Source: Caldilineaceae bacterium SB0662_bin_25 (GTDB lineage Bacteria; Chloroflexota; Anaerolineae; Caldilineales; Caldilineaceae). Taken from it: a stretch of DNA of 32,261 nt. The first letter of the stretch is position 1; the number at the start of each line of letters is the position of its first letter. The stretch spans positions 1-32,261 of the forward strand of contig VXOE01000344.1 in NCBI GenBank assembly GCA_009840225.1, read 5' to 3'. The position numbers were made by a program, and so were the translations under genes. Shown here in pieces: positions 1-9,002 of this stretch. The notes beneath the pieces are model-generated. The model searched no databases, was not told where the DNA came from, and saw only the letters and a list, made by a program, of their open reading frames with translations.

Positions 1-29
1 GGGGGCCCCCCCCCCCCCCCACGCCCCCC
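1..29. repeat. G/C homopolymer run at the window edge
   Basis: The window opens with five G followed by about fifteen C, then another C-rich run. The G5/C15 junction is self-complementary. No gene uses it. A contig-end or sequencing artefact is the simplest explanation. Confidence 0.6.
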
Positions 30-586
30 CTACTGCCTCATCGACCGGGTGTCGACATTCGTAACAGGTGCCTAATCGAACGTGTCTAGCCCGACCACGT
101 CCCGCCAGTCCCAGCAAGTCCCCGTACGTGCCGGCCCTGTCCCTGCCCTCGCACGCCCAACTGACGGATTCCCCCGTACGGCCAGGCCTGGGGAATTCAC
201 CGAGAGACGTTAAGCAATTTCAGCCGCCGCTGGCATGGATTCCCCGCCAGACTATCCCCACCCCAAATCTGGGATGTACCCGCTCTGTGAGCGTGCCACC
301 CCAATATGCGTGGAGGCGGTCCGGTGTGAGAATCGTGCTCTCAGTAAAATGAATTGCCTGCGGATTTTGAGGAAGGCAAACGCAAGCATGATGCCGGCCC
401 CCAGGCGCCAAGTTGGCATGGTGTAGAGGGGGGCGTTGCCGGGGGGGTGCAGCCCCTGCACAGGGGGGGCCGTAGGCCCATACGCCCAGAACCGCGGCAG
501 TCAGTGGTTTGCAGTCTTGGGCAAATAACTCGGCAACTGGTTGAGAATGGATGAAAAGAGAGTTGCCGCCAGTGATCGGGCCGGGT
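30..586. other. No gene recognised (left-end intergenic)
   Basis: No reading frame here has a recognisable family, a convincing ribosome-binding site or a protein-like composition. The only structure seen is a short hairpin at 447-461 (6-bp stem, 3-nt loop) inside a G-rich stretch. It lies downstream of the ppk stop codon but has no U-tract, so I do not call it a terminator. Confidence 0.5.
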
Positions 587-2956
587 CTAGATCTGTCCGA
601 GGCTCTGCTGCGTCCAGTCCATCATTGCTTGTTGTGAACCGTAGATGCGGGCAGCGCTGGATATGCCGTTCTGGAGGCGGGTTGCCGCGGTCTCAAGTGC
701 GTCGAGTGCGGCCGGGACATCGCCATCCGGTTGAACTGCGGCCGTGCCGCTTGAGCGTTCCGGTACATCGCGCCTGTGGTACAGACCGTCGCCCTGCAGA
801 GTCCAGGATTGACGGCGATCTTCCAGACAGCAGTCGAGAATGCGCTGTAACTGCTCCTGCAGGGCCGGTTCCTCTACAGGTACGATGGCTTCTACGCGGG
901 CAGTCAGATTGCGTGTCATCCAGTCTGCGCTGCCGATGAAGTAGAGGGGCTCGCCATCGTTGACAAAGGAGTAGATGCGATGGTGCTCAAGGAAGCGGCC
1001 GATCACGCTGATGACTTCGATGTTCTCGCTGAGCCCTTCGATGCCAGGCTGGATACGGCAGTTGCCGCGCACGATGAGGCGGATGGGAACGCCTGCCTGG
1101 CTGGCGCGGTAGAGGGCCCGGACGACAATTGGGTCGTCGAGTCCGTTCATTTTAGCGACGATGCCGGAGGCGCGGCCGGCAAGGGCGTTGGCCGCCTCTG
1201 TATCGATCAGTTCTACAAATCTGTCTTGCATGTTGACAGGCGCAACCAGGAGGCGGCGGAAGTGGCGCTGGCGGCTGTAACCCGTCAGGAAGTTGAAGAG
1301 GTCCATCAGGTCGGCCCCGACTTCAGGTCTGGCGGTGAGCAGACCCAGGTCAGTGTATAGGCCGGCGGTCTTGGGGTTATAGTTTCCGGTGCCGATGTGA
1401 GCGTAGACCTGTATCCCTTCTTCTTCCTCGCGTACGACAAGAGTCGTCTTAGTATGCGTCTTGAGACCGACGAGACCATAGGCAACGTGGACGCCGGCAT
1501 CTTCCAAGGTTCGCGCCCATTCTATGTTGCGCTCCTCGTCGAAACGGGCCTTCAGCTCGACCAGGACCGCTACCTGTTTGCCGCGTTCGGCAGCTTGTAT
1601 CAAGGCGCGACCTACCGGGGAGTCGGCGCTTGTGCGGTAGAGTGTCTGCTTGATGGCGAGGACTTGCGGGTCGCGTGCCGCGGCTTCGATGAAGGCCTGG
1701 GTGCTGGTTGCGAAGCTGTGGTATGGGTGATGGACGAGAATGTCGCCCTTACGGATGATGGAGAAGATATCGGCTGGCCGGGTCAGGCTGCCGACGCCGG
1801 AAAAGGCGGGATGGGTCTGCGGAATCCAGGGCTGGTTCTTGAGATGGGGCAGGTTGACATCGGTAAGCGGCAACAGGTCGGCTACACCGAGTGGACCTTC
1901 GTGGCGGTATACATCTGTGTGGTGCAGATCCATCTCCTGCATCAGGATTGCGCAAATGTCTTCAGGCATTGACTCTGCCACTTCCAGGCGAACGATGGGG
2001 GCAAAGCGGCGCTCGCGCAGTTCCTCACTGATCATTTCGAGGAGGTCGTCTGCTTCCTCTTCGCTTCGGGCGATGTCGGCGTTGCGGGTCACCCGGAAGG
2101 GATAGGCGGCGATCAGATCCATGCCGGGGAAGAGGAGCTCCAGGTTGTGGGTAATCACCTGTTCGAGGGGAACGAAATCGAGTGAGTCATTTACAGTCAC
2201 CCAACGGGCGCGGTTGGACGGAACCTTGACGCGGGCAAACCGGATCTCTCCGTTGACCGGGTCACGCATTTCAACTGCGAGGCTCAGGCTTAGGTTGCTG
2301 ATGAAAGGGAAGGGGTGGCCGGGGTCGACAGCCAGGGGCGTGAGGATCGGGTAAATCTCCCTTCGGAAGAACTCGGCCAGCTCTCCTTGCTGGTCAGCTG
2401 GCAATTCGTCATAGGCGACGACTCGCATACCTTCGTCGCGCAGCCCGGGGAGGATCTCGTTGAGCAGCGCGTGGGTCTGGCATTGGACCATGGCACGCAC
2501 GTGGCGAGCAATCAGACGCATTTGATAGTCTGGCGTCCAGCCATGGAGAGTCAGGTTGGCTACACCGGCGGCCTGCTGACGTTTCAGCCCACCGACTCGT
2601 TTGCGGAAGAATTCGTCAAGATTACTGCTGGTGATGGCGATGAATTTGAGCCGATCCAGGAGCGGGTTGCGATTATCGAGCGCTTCGTAGAGGACGCGCC
2701 AGTTGAAGTCCAGCCAGCTGAGCTCCCGATTGTAAACAGCCGGCGAGTCGGTGAGCTCATCGATGGAGAGATTGGTCAACGGCGTAGTTGAGGGCGGGTA
2801 TGCGGAGACGGGCGGCATGGTCGTATCGGGAGAAGGCTTGGCCTGCCAGTCAAAGTCCGACCCGGCATCGCGTTCATCACCGGCGTCGGTAATCAACTGT
2901 TCGACAGAAGGCGGACTGTCGGTCTCTTCGTCCAATCGATAGGTGTAGCTGTTCAT
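587..2956 (-). CDS. ppk1: Polyphosphate kinase (PPK1)
   Basis: Reversibly transfers the terminal phosphate of ATP to a growing polyphosphate chain. The protein is 789 residues from the chosen start. An N-terminal acidic, Pro/Ser-rich stretch of about 70 residues precedes the conserved [14 protein letters not shown] opening of the PPK1 core. The two phospholipase-D-like C-terminal domains are present: KTHTK with the expected phosphorylated His at about residue 501, [10 protein letters not shown] with its partner His at about 520 (19 apart, as in E. coli His435/His454), and FLEHHRIY at about 658. The frame stays open to an ATG at 3022, but a sigma70-type promoter lies at 3021-3049, so that codon would not be transcribed. 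The ATG at 2956 has GGAG 9 nt upstream and fits the promoter. Usual PPK1 length is about 690-740, and the excess is the N-terminal extension. No ppx neighbour is visible. Confidence 0.97.
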   Translation of the reverse strand: MNSYTYRLDEETDSPPSVEQLITDAGDERDAGSDFDWQAKPSPDTTMPPVSAYPPSTTPLTNLSIDELTDSPAVYNRELSWLDFNWRVLYEALDNRNPLLDRLKFIAITSSNLDEFFRKRVGGLKRQQAAGVANLTLHGWTPDYQMRLIARHVRAMVQCQTHALLNEILPGLRDEGMRVVAYDELPADQQGELAEFFRREIYPILTPLAVDPGHPFPFISNLSLSLAVEMRDPVNGEIRFARVKVPSNRARWVTVNDSLDFVPLEQVITHNLELLFPGMDLIAAYPFRVTRNADIARSEEEADDLLEMISEELRERRFAPIVRLEVAESMPEDICAILMQEMDLHHTDVYRHEGPLGVADLLPLTDVNLPHLKNQPWIPQTHPAFSGVGSLTRPADIFSIIRKGDILVHHPYHSFATSTQAFIEAAARDPQVLAIKQTLYRTSADSPVGRALIQAAERGKQVAVLVELKARFDEERNIEWARTLEDAGVHVAYGLVGLKTHTKTTLVVREEEEGIQVYAHIGTGNYNPKTAGLYTDLGLLTARPEVGADLMDLFNFLTGYSRQRHFRRLLVAPVNMQDRFVELIDTEAANALAGRASGIVAKMNGLDDPIVVRALYRASQAGVPIRLIVRGNCRIQPGIEGLSENIEVISVIGRFLEHHRIYSFVNDGEPLYFIGSADWMTRNLTARVEAIVPVEEPALQEQLQRILDCCLEDRRQSWTLQGDGLYHRRDVPERSSGTAAVQPDGDVPAALDALETAATRLQNGISSAARIYGSQQAMMDWTQQSLGQI

Positions 2957-3020
2957 CAGTACCGTCTCCGACAAACAATTCAATGTGCTTTGGGCATCGG
3001 TGTTCTGAAAGATTGCAACC

Positions 3021-3049
3021 ATTCTAGGGAAAACCTGTTAAAATGTAAA
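3021..3049 (-). promoter_or_regulatory. Promoter for ppk1
   Basis: On the minus strand TTTACA (3049-3044) and TAGAAT (3026-3021) are separated by exactly 17 nt. Each hexamer matches the sigma70 consensus at five of six positions. Transcription would begin near 3014, giving a leader of about 58 nt before the ATG at 2956. This excludes the longer start at 3022. Confidence 0.7.
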
Positions 3050-3338
3050 GCCCGCAGGGAAGCTATGACTCTTGAAATGTAAGAGAGGTCCTGACCAGGT
3101 CTTGAAATGGATTCGCGGACGCCGCGGCCAGATAGTCCATGTGTGTACATGTCAAGGCTTGTTCATTCATTGGGAGCCGACCCTGAGATAGACATGCTGT
3201 GGAGACGGAACGGCGCCATCCGGTCTGTCTCTCCAATCTGTCCAGGAATTGTAACTGCCTAAGCACTGACAGAATCGGAGCCCGGAATCTTCGAGTCGGA
3301 AGGCTATGCCGGACTCATGAGTTGGAGCGAATTCTGAA
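3050..3338. other. Divergent intergenic region
   Basis: This is the remainder of the 382-nt gap between ppk1 (-) and the CPBP protease (+). No small gene with a credible start is visible. A nine-base word, CTTGAAATG, occurs twice about 30 nt apart near 3070 and 3100. I found no convincing promoter for the plus-strand gene. Confidence 0.4.
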
Positions 3339-4418
3339 ATGTTTGAGAGTATATTGACCGTTCTCTTGTTTGTACCCCTGTTCCTGATCGTCCTTTTGGC
3401 GAATCTGGCGGACAAGCAGAGACTGAACGAACGATCCGGAAAGACGATTGCCGGGCTAACCTATGCCTTTCACACATTCATATTCGGTACGATGGCGGCG
3501 GCCGGCGGTGTACTACACGCTGTCGCGATCGGCATCAGGACAAACGAGGAGCTCAGGCAAAGTGTCCTTGATATCGCGGCGGGTGGGGGGAGCGGCGACG
3601 TCACCGATTTTTTGCCTGTGCTGGATAGACTGGATGCGCTGGGCATGGGCATCTGGTTGCCGGCTGTGGCGGCGCCCCTGTTCCTTCTGCCCCCTGTTCG
3701 CAGGCTGCTGGCGGACGTGACCCCGATTGATGCGCTGAGCAGCGTTCATGCGGTCGCCGCCTCATTCGTCATGTTGGTGGTGATGAATCTGGCGGTCACC
3801 CTCGCCGTTGGGTTGGATACGCTGGCGGACATGTCGGAGGCATCCGAGACCGACGGTGGGTCACTGCTGGTGTCGCTATGGGTGCAGCAGATTACATTCG
3901 CCCTTTGGGCCGTGGTTGGCGTGGGCTGGCTGACGCGGCGAAGGTGGATGCAGGCTCTGGAGCGGCTTGGATTGCTGACGCCCCGCCCTGTTGAAGTGGC
4001 TGTGGGCATAGGAACTGGTCTACTATCGGTGGCAATAATTCTGGCGCTGGAGATCGTCGCGGAGGCGGCGGGGTGGGGCCTGGATGAGGACGTTCAGCGG
4101 TTGACTGAGGTGCTCATCGGGCCGCTGCTAGGATCGATACCGGGCATTCTGACGCTGGGCCTGGCCGCGGGTATTGGGGAAGAGACGCTGTTTCGTGGGG
4201 CGCTACAGCCGCGATTTGGCTTGTTGATCACCAGCATATTATTTGCCCTGCTGCACAGCCAGTACGGCATCACCCTTTCGACACTGGCCGTTTTCATCGT
4301 GGGGATGATATTGGGCCTGGTAAGGAATCGTTACAACACGTCAACGTGCGTGATTGCACACGCGTCATATAACATCACATTGGGCATGATAGCCTACCTG
4401 TTCCCGCAGATGTTCTGA
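3339..4418 (+). CDS. CPBP family intramembrane metalloprotease
   Basis: A 359-residue polytopic membrane protein of the CPBP/Abi (CAAX protease-like) family. The C-terminal third carries the family's motifs in order: GEETLFR (Glu281, Glu282, Arg286), FALLH (His306) and HASYN (His341, Asn345). Together these form the membrane-embedded glutamate/histidine active site described for Rce1-type proteases. The N-terminal 220 residues add further hydrophobic helices, beginning at residue 4, and a hydrophilic loop at about 160-175. The bacterial substrate cannot be told from sequence. Family members act in prenyl-protein processing, bacteriocin self-immunity or signalling. The ATG at 3339 has a GGAG 11 nt upstream. 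The MFS gene follows 167 nt downstream but has its own promoter candidate. Confidence 0.9.
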   Translation: MFESILTVLLFVPLFLIVLLANLADKQRLNERSGKTIAGLTYAFHTFIFGTMAAAGGVLHAVAIGIRTNEELRQSVLDIAAGGGSGDVTDFLPVLDRLDALGMGIWLPAVAAPLFLLPPVRRLLADVTPIDALSSVHAVAASFVMLVVMNLAVTLAVGLDTLADMSEASETDGGSLLVSLWVQQITFALWAVVGVGWLTRRRWMQALERLGLLTPRPVEVAVGIGTGLLSVAIILALEIVAEAAGWGLDEDVQRLTEVLIGPLLGSIPGILTLGLAAGIGEETLFRGALQPRFGLLITSILFALLHSQYGITLSTLAVFIVGMILGLVRNRYNTSTCVIAHASYNITLGMIAYLFPQMF

Positions 4419-4473
4419 AGGAAGTTCAGTCGCCTTTCGCCGGCAATGGACGGCTTGGACCATTCTAGGCTGT

Positions 4474-4502
4474 TTGTCCAATCTTCAGGTTTATGCTAAT
4501 AT
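4474..4502 (+). promoter_or_regulatory. Promoter for the MFS transporter
   Basis: TTGTCC (4474-4479) and TAATAT (4497-4502) are 17 nt apart, and a TG dinucleotide one base before the -10 makes it an extended -10. Each hexamer matches consensus at four of six positions. It sits about 84 nt upstream of the MFS start, so that gene is probably transcribed separately from the protease. Confidence 0.5.
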
Positions 4503-4585
4503 AAGTTCGTCCCACTTTAGCGGTTTACAAAAGCGATTTAGTTGGCGGCGGGCTCGGTCCAGCAGTCAGCCAGGCGAGAACGCAC

Positions 4586-5812
4586 ATGCCAGAGTGGCGC
4601 CGGAATCTATACATCCTGTTTTTGGTGCAGGTTCTCTCCGTGGCTGGCTTCAGCCTGGTCTACCCCTTCATGCCACTCTACGTGGAAGAACTGGGTGTGG
4701 CCACGAGAGGGTCGGTTGCGTTCTGGTCGGGACTTGTGTTTTCGTCCCAGGCTGTGACCATGATGTTGTCGTCCCCCGTGTGGGGGGCGGTGGCCGATCG
4801 CTATGGCCGCAAGCCAATGCTCATCAGGGCGACAATAGGCGGCGCAGTGATGGTGTCGCTCATGGGCTTTGCGCAGAGCGCCGAGCAGCTGGTTCTGATT
4901 CGCACGCTTCAAGGATTTCTGACTGGAATTGTTTCTGCCACAAGCGCGATGGTGGCCGCGACTGTCCCCAAGGAGAAATCCGGAGAGTCTCTGGGTCTGA
5001 TTCAGACGGGGCTTTGGGTAGGGGCGGCGGTGGGTCCGCTAATCGGGGGGCTGGTTAGCGAGGCGTTCGGCTACCGCGCCAGTTTCTGGTTTACAGGCGC
5101 GGCGCTTGCGCTGGCGGGCGTTGCTGTCATTGTTTGGGTCAGGGAGGACTTTGAACCACCCCCCGACCAGAGGCGGGTCAAGTTCTGGACGAACTATCGC
5201 AATTTGCTGCGGGCCCCCGACATGGGGTCACTGTACTGGGTCTCTTTTCTGCAGAGCCTGGGCCGCTCGGTGACGATGCCCCTACTGGCATTTTTCTTTG
5301 TCGATCTGCTTTCTTCGAGCAAAGGCGCGGCCGTCCTGTCGGGCATGAGCATCGGAGCGAAGGCTGCGATCGGTTCTGTCAGCGCGATCTATCTGGGCCG
5401 GCTCAGCGACCGAATTGGCCATGAGCAGGTATTGACGGCAGGCGCGGCCTTTGCCATACTGGCCTACTTCTCGCAGGCGTTTGTCACCAATGCCTGGCAA
5501 CTGCTCTTCTTCCAGGCCCTGATCGGAGTCAGTGCCGGCGCGATCATGCCAGCGACGAGTGCGCTGCTTAACCTGCGGACGCCTGAAGGTTCGCACGGGA
5601 CAACCTTCGGATTGAGCAACAGCGTCAATGCTGCAGGACGGATGGTGGCGCCGATGTTGGGTGCGGCCGTTTACCCGCTGATTGGAATGCGAGGCGTGTT
5701 TGCAGTTGTGACGATTGTCTACGTGGTACTTGCCCTGGCCGCACTCTACGTTTGGCGCAAGAGCCCTGCCGGGATCAGAGTCGGCGCGCCGTCCAGGGTA
5801 TCAGGGGACTGA
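4586..5812 (+). CDS. MFS transporter, DHA1-type
   Basis: A 408-residue major facilitator with about 12 hydrophobic segments. The signature loop-2/3 motif is present in the N-terminal half ([12 protein letters not shown]), with a degenerate partner in the C-terminal half ([11 protein letters not shown]). The GPLIGG segment near residue 150, typical of drug:H+ antiporters (motif C region), supports the DHA1 efflux branch, related to MdtG/TetA-type exporters. The substrate is unknown. The ATG at 4586 is the first Met before the first helix, and the Shine-Dalgarno site is weak. The gene converges on the FGGY kinase, and the 128 nt between them contain no recognisable gene or strong terminator. 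Confidence 0.9.
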   Translation: MPEWRRNLYILFLVQVLSVAGFSLVYPFMPLYVEELGVATRGSVAFWSGLVFSSQAVTMMLSSPVWGAVADRYGRKPMLIRATIGGAVMVSLMGFAQSAEQLVLIRTLQGFLTGIVSATSAMVAATVPKEKSGESLGLIQTGLWVGAAVGPLIGGLVSEAFGYRASFWFTGAALALAGVAVIVWVREDFEPPPDQRRVKFWTNYRNLLRAPDMGSLYWVSFLQSLGRSVTMPLLAFFFVDLLSSSKGAAVLSGMSIGAKAAIGSVSAIYLGRLSDRIGHEQVLTAGAAFAILAYFSQAFVTNAWQLLFFQALIGVSAGAIMPATSALLNLRTPEGSHGTTFGLSNSVNAAGRMVAPMLGAAVYPLIGMRGVFAVVTIVYVVLALAALYVWRKSPAGIRVGAPSRVSGD

Positions 5813-5940
5813 CGCGACCGGAGTAATTCTACCCGGTGCTGCGACTTCTCGGCCAGCTCAGGTATCCCTCGAAGTTCCGGCCGGTGAACTGCCGGTCTTC
5901 CTCAGACGGAAACTTAGCCTGCCAATCGAGATTTAGGCCG

Positions 5941-7509
5941 TTAATTGCCGGAGATAACCCGGTCGTACAGTTCTTGCTGGCGCAGCGCAGCTTGGGCGTA
6001 GACGGCGCTGGCTTCTCTTAAAGGCATTGCCGTGTGAACTGTAGGCGGATTGGGCGGGAGCGGGATTCCCAGTGCCTGCATGGCGAGGACAGCGGCGCCG
6101 CGGCTGGTCGCTTCATCGACGTTGACAAGGTTCACGGGAACCTGTAGGGCGTCGGCGAGGATCTGGCGCCACAATTGGTTTTCCTGAAGGGCACCGCCGC
6201 TGGCGACGATTTCAGCACCGGGTGGCAAGAGAGGACGGAGTCGCTCGTAGATGAGGCGGAAACGCAGGGCCACGGCTTCAAATGCTGCGCGGACAATGTG
6301 AGCAGGCGTTGTAGCCGGCGAGATGCCGCTGATGGTAAGGTCGGCCTCGGTCGCCCAGCCGGGCGCGCGTTCGCCGCGTAGAAAGGGGAGGATAGTTAGC
6401 CCGTGCGCGTCGGCAGGGAGGTCTGCGGCTGCAGCGATAAGTGTGCTAATGTCCTCAACGGCCAAAACTTCGTGTAGCCACGAGAAGAGAGAACCACCGT
6501 CGGTTAGCGATCCGCCGACCAGCCAGCGCTTGCTGTCGATAGGATAGCTCCAAAGGCCGGCAGGAACCCGTTGCATGCCGGCCTCTCCGACGCCATACTC
6601 TCGGCGCTGAGATTCGTTGGGCAGGACGACTCTCATTGCGCCCGTGGTCCCGATCGTCAGAGCAATGCGCGTGTTGTCCGGACAGCCGCTGCCGAGATTG
6701 GCGCCGGCGCCGTCTCCCACTGCCAGTAAGAAGGGAGTTTGTACCAGCTCTGGCCAATTCGAGGCCCAGGGTTCGGCCAGCCCAATGAGCCCTTTCGCAT
6801 AGTCAAGAACAGGGGGCAACTGTCCAGAATGAACGCCTACTCGCTCAACAAGCTCTTCATCCCACGTCAGGTCTTGACGATTGAGCATGCCTGTCCAGCC
6901 AACTTCACTGCTGCTTATTGGAGCGTGGGGTTGGCCGCGCCAGCGCGCGAACAAGCTGGCGGCGAGTGTCTGCCAGCACTCGACCCTCTTTGCGAGGCCT
7001 GGTTCCTCTGATGACAGGCGAAGGAGCTGGGCGGGAGCGTAGGCTGTGTGGATTGGCGTTCCGGTTCGCTGCCACGTATCTTCGAGGCTCCCCTGCTGTG
7101 CCAATTCCTTACGCAGCCTGTCTGCGTAGCGACCGCTGAGGGCGTCAGAGTAGGTGTAAACCGGAGTGACAGGTTGGCCTTTGGAGTCGACGCCAAGCCA
7201 GCTCATTGCAAAGCTGGTCCATGCGGCGGCGATGAAGCGGGCGTTGCTCGTGACCTTTCGGACGCGTGCGAGACAATCGCTGATTACTTCCTCCGTCAGG
7301 TCGGTGAGGACATGCGGATCGAAAGTGCCATCCAGGGACTGCTCGGTAATGCGAAACTCGGTCGTTTCCTCGAGCCTGGTTCCATCCAAGCGATAGGCGG
7401 AAGCTCTCACCGAAGAGCTTCCCAGATCTACGGCCAGGATCAGGTCCAACTGTGAGCCTTCGCCGAATAGACTACCTTCGAGCTCCGCATCGCATTTGAC
7501 CAAGGTCAT
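5941..7509 (-). CDS. FGGY-family carbohydrate kinase (gluconokinase-like)
   Basis: A 522-residue sugar kinase of the actin-like ATPase fold. It has the first phosphate loop (AVDLGSSSVRA, Asp28), a TYSDALS segment whose Asp123 aligns with the catalytic base of gluconate and xylulose kinases, the second phosphate loop (LTIGTTGAM), and the adenosine motif VASGGALQENQLW followed by a conserved GAAVLA. It resembles gluconokinase (GntK) more than glycerol kinase, but the substrate is not certain. The ATG at 7509 puts 27 residues before the first conserved Asp. A TTG at 7446, with GAAGG 7 nt upstream, would give a more usual N-terminus. It lies 22 nt after mnhG on the same strand and so appears to be the last gene of the Mrp operon, an odd companion for an antiporter. 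Confidence 0.9.
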   Translation of the reverse strand: MTLVKCDAELEGSLFGEGSQLDLILAVDLGSSSVRASAYRLDGTRLEETTEFRITEQSLDGTFDPHVLTDLTEEVISDCLARVRKVTSNARFIAAAWTSFAMSWLGVDSKGQPVTPVYTYSDALSGRYADRLRKELAQQGSLEDTWQRTGTPIHTAYAPAQLLRLSSEEPGLAKRVECWQTLAASLFARWRGQPHAPISSSEVGWTGMLNRQDLTWDEELVERVGVHSGQLPPVLDYAKGLIGLAEPWASNWPELVQTPFLLAVGDGAGANLGSGCPDNTRIALTIGTTGAMRVVLPNESQRREYGVGEAGMQRVPAGLWSYPIDSKRWLVGGSLTDGGSLFSWLHEVLAVEDISTLIAAAADLPADAHGLTILPFLRGERAPGWATEADLTISGISPATTPAHIVRAAFEAVALRFRLIYERLRPLLPPGAEIVASGGALQENQLWRQILADALQVPVNLVNVDEATSRGAAVLAMQALGIPLPPNPPTVHTAMPLREASAVYAQAALRQQELYDRVISGN

Positions 7510-7531
7510 CGCTCCAGTTTTGCAAGGGATA

Positions 7532-7915
7532 CTACTCTTGGGCGGGGACGGAACGATTCTGAGTCTCCGCGTCGACAGTCCGCGAGAGTGCGGCGAGGTC
7601 GTCGTGCGCGAGCACGAACTGGTCTGCGCGCCCTGTGCGGTAGGCGGCCCTGGCCATGGTGGTCGTTGCGATTGGGGCGGTCACGAAGAAGAGGATGATA
7701 AGGGCCACCATGCGCAGCATCTGTCCTTCGGCAAAGAAGTGGAGGCCGGTGGCAAGCAGCAGGCAGGTGATGCCAAGCGTTGCGGCGATGCCGGCGGCGT
7801 GCATGCGCGTCAAGACATCCGGAAGCCGCAGTATCCCTAGTGCGCTGACGAGAAGAAAAAACGTTCCGACTGAGGCCAACGAAATCACGATCAGATTTAC
7901 AACTGTTGGGTCCAT
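7532..7915 (-). CDS. mnhG: Mrp antiporter subunit G
   Basis: A 127-residue small membrane subunit of the multi-subunit Na+/H+ (Mrp/Mnh) antiporter. It has three hydrophobic helices and the family segment GILRLPDVLTRMHAAG near residue 30. The frame is open to 8017, but that start would overlap mnhF by more than 80 nt. The ATG at 7915 has a strong GAGGTG site 5 nt upstream, sits 19 nt after the mnhF stop and begins at the first membrane helix, so it is preferred. A hydrophilic tail follows the third helix. Confidence 0.93.
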   Translation of the reverse strand: MDPTVVNLIVISLASVGTFFLLVSALGILRLPDVLTRMHAAGIAATLGITCLLLATGLHFFAEGQMLRMVALIILFFVTAPIATTTMARAAYRTGRADQFVLAHDDLAALSRTVDAETQNRSVPAQE

Positions 7916-7920
7916 ACGTG

Positions 7921-7926
7921 CACCTC
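7921..7926 (-). promoter_or_regulatory. Ribosome-binding site that sets the mnhG start
   Basis: GAGGTG on the minus strand, 5 nt before the ATG at 7915. It supports the short form of MnhG over the 161-residue frame. Confidence 0.65.
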
Positions 7927-7934
7927 GCCAAGAG

Positions 7935-8261
7935 TTAAGCCGGCGGAGTATCCTCGTCTTCCCCGGGCTGTCTCTCCAGCCATCTTGCGTGGGGATAGCG
8001 TTCCAAGGCGCGGGCAAACATCATCGTTCCCAGGAAACCTAGCACAGCCGTGATAATTGCCCCTTCCAAGAGTACGTAAGAATGACTGTTCACCGCAAAA
8101 AGGACGAAGATTCCAACTGCGTGAATGGAAATAAGGTCAAAGGCTACGGTTCGATTGGGCAGGTTTGGCCCGCGCAGAAGCCTCCAGAAGCAGAGAAGCA
8201 GCGAAAAAGAGAGCAGGGTCATCAGGACGGCCAGGCTCAGTTCAAAGAAGTCGTTGCTCAA
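7935..8261 (-). CDS. mnhF: Mrp antiporter subunit F
   Basis: A 108-residue subunit with three membrane helices and the MnhF core RLLRGPNLPNRTVAFDLISIHAVG (residues 27-50), where the Asp is conserved in the family. Translation appears to start at a TTG (8261) with a strong GGAGG 6 nt upstream. The nearest downstream ATG would remove part of the first helix. It lies 15 nt after mnhE, in operon order E-F-G. An acidic tail (GEDEDTPPA) ends the protein, echoing the acidic additions in MnhE and MnhC. Confidence 0.93.
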   Translation of the reverse strand: MSNDFFELSLAVLMTLLSFSLLLCFWRLLRGPNLPNRTVAFDLISIHAVGIFVLFAVNSHSYVLLEGAIITAVLGFLGTMMFARALERYPHARWLERQPGEDEDTPPA

Positions 8262-8276
8262 CTCGGTCCTCCAGTT

Positions 8277-8921
8277 TTAGGTATCGGCGGCGTCCATCTC
8301 AGCGATCAGCCGGCGCAGTTCCAGGAGGGGGCGTTCAAAGTCTTCCTTGATGTCGGCACGGAATGTACTCGGATCGGCAATGTCGATGGCGTGGACGAGC
8401 AGAGCTGCTTCCCCTCTGTCGCGTGGCCCGGTCTGGCGGTCCGGCAGCTCAGTCAGGCGGTCACCAGACTCCGGGCGAAGATCACCTACTTCTGTTTCCA
8501 CGCCGATCGCATCCTCTTCCGGTTCGCCGTACGGATGAAGACGGCCGGACACGTCCTCGCCCAGATCGACACTTAGAGTGCCCGGTGTCAAAGTGATGAT
8601 GGTTGCCAGTACAGTGATGTCGAACGGGTTGGTCAATGTCAGTGGGACGGCAACTATGCCCGGACGCATCGTGGGGTGTATGCCGACGGAACTGGCCAGC
8701 ACCTTCAGGGCCAATTGCACGTTACTTTGCAGGATGGCCCACAGTACGAAGACTCCAAAACCGGCGGCCCGCATCGCGTAGAGCCCGTACCTCCGCTGCA
8801 CGAGAGACATGAGCACAAAGCCGAAAACAAAGCCAAGAGAGAGCGCCCCCAACGTATAGTCGTTGTTAAGGATTGGCCACATTAGGGAGATAAACAGATT
8901 CAAGACCAGGAGTCGTTGCAT
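8277..8921 (-). CDS. mnhE: Mrp antiporter subunit E with acidic insertion
   Basis: A 214-residue MnhE. The N-terminal membrane part and the segment ITLTPGTLSVDL (109-120) are typical. In most MnhE proteins this is followed within a few residues by a short strand such as LYVHALD. Here that strand (ALLVHAIDI, 173-181) is displaced by about 50 extra hydrophilic residues (121-172) rich in Glu, Asp, Pro and Arg. The normal C-terminal amphipathic helix (FERPLLELRRLI) then follows, so the reading frame is intact and this is an in-frame insertion. The usual length is about 160. The insertion should lie on the cytoplasmic face. The ATG at 8921 has no clear Shine-Dalgarno site. Confidence 0.92.
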   Translation of the reverse strand: MQRLLVLNLFISLMWPILNNDYTLGALSLGFVFGFVLMSLVQRRYGLYAMRAAGFGVFVLWAILQSNVQLALKVLASSVGIHPTMRPGIVAVPLTLTNPFDITVLATIITLTPGTLSVDLGEDVSGRLHPYGEPEEDAIGVETEVGDLRPESGDRLTELPDRQTGPRDRGEAALLVHAIDIADPSTFRADIKEDFERPLLELRRLIAEMDAADT

Positions 8922-9002
8922 TGAAAAAGTTTCAACTCAACACTTTCAAGATACTTACAATTTAGCATCCGCGTGCAAGTGTTGTCGCGGTCACCATTCT
9001 GT

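Noticed and set aside
447-461. Hairpin downstream of ppk1 as a terminator
   Set aside because: Only a 6-bp stem in a G-rich context with no T-tract on either strand, more than 120 nt from the stop codon.
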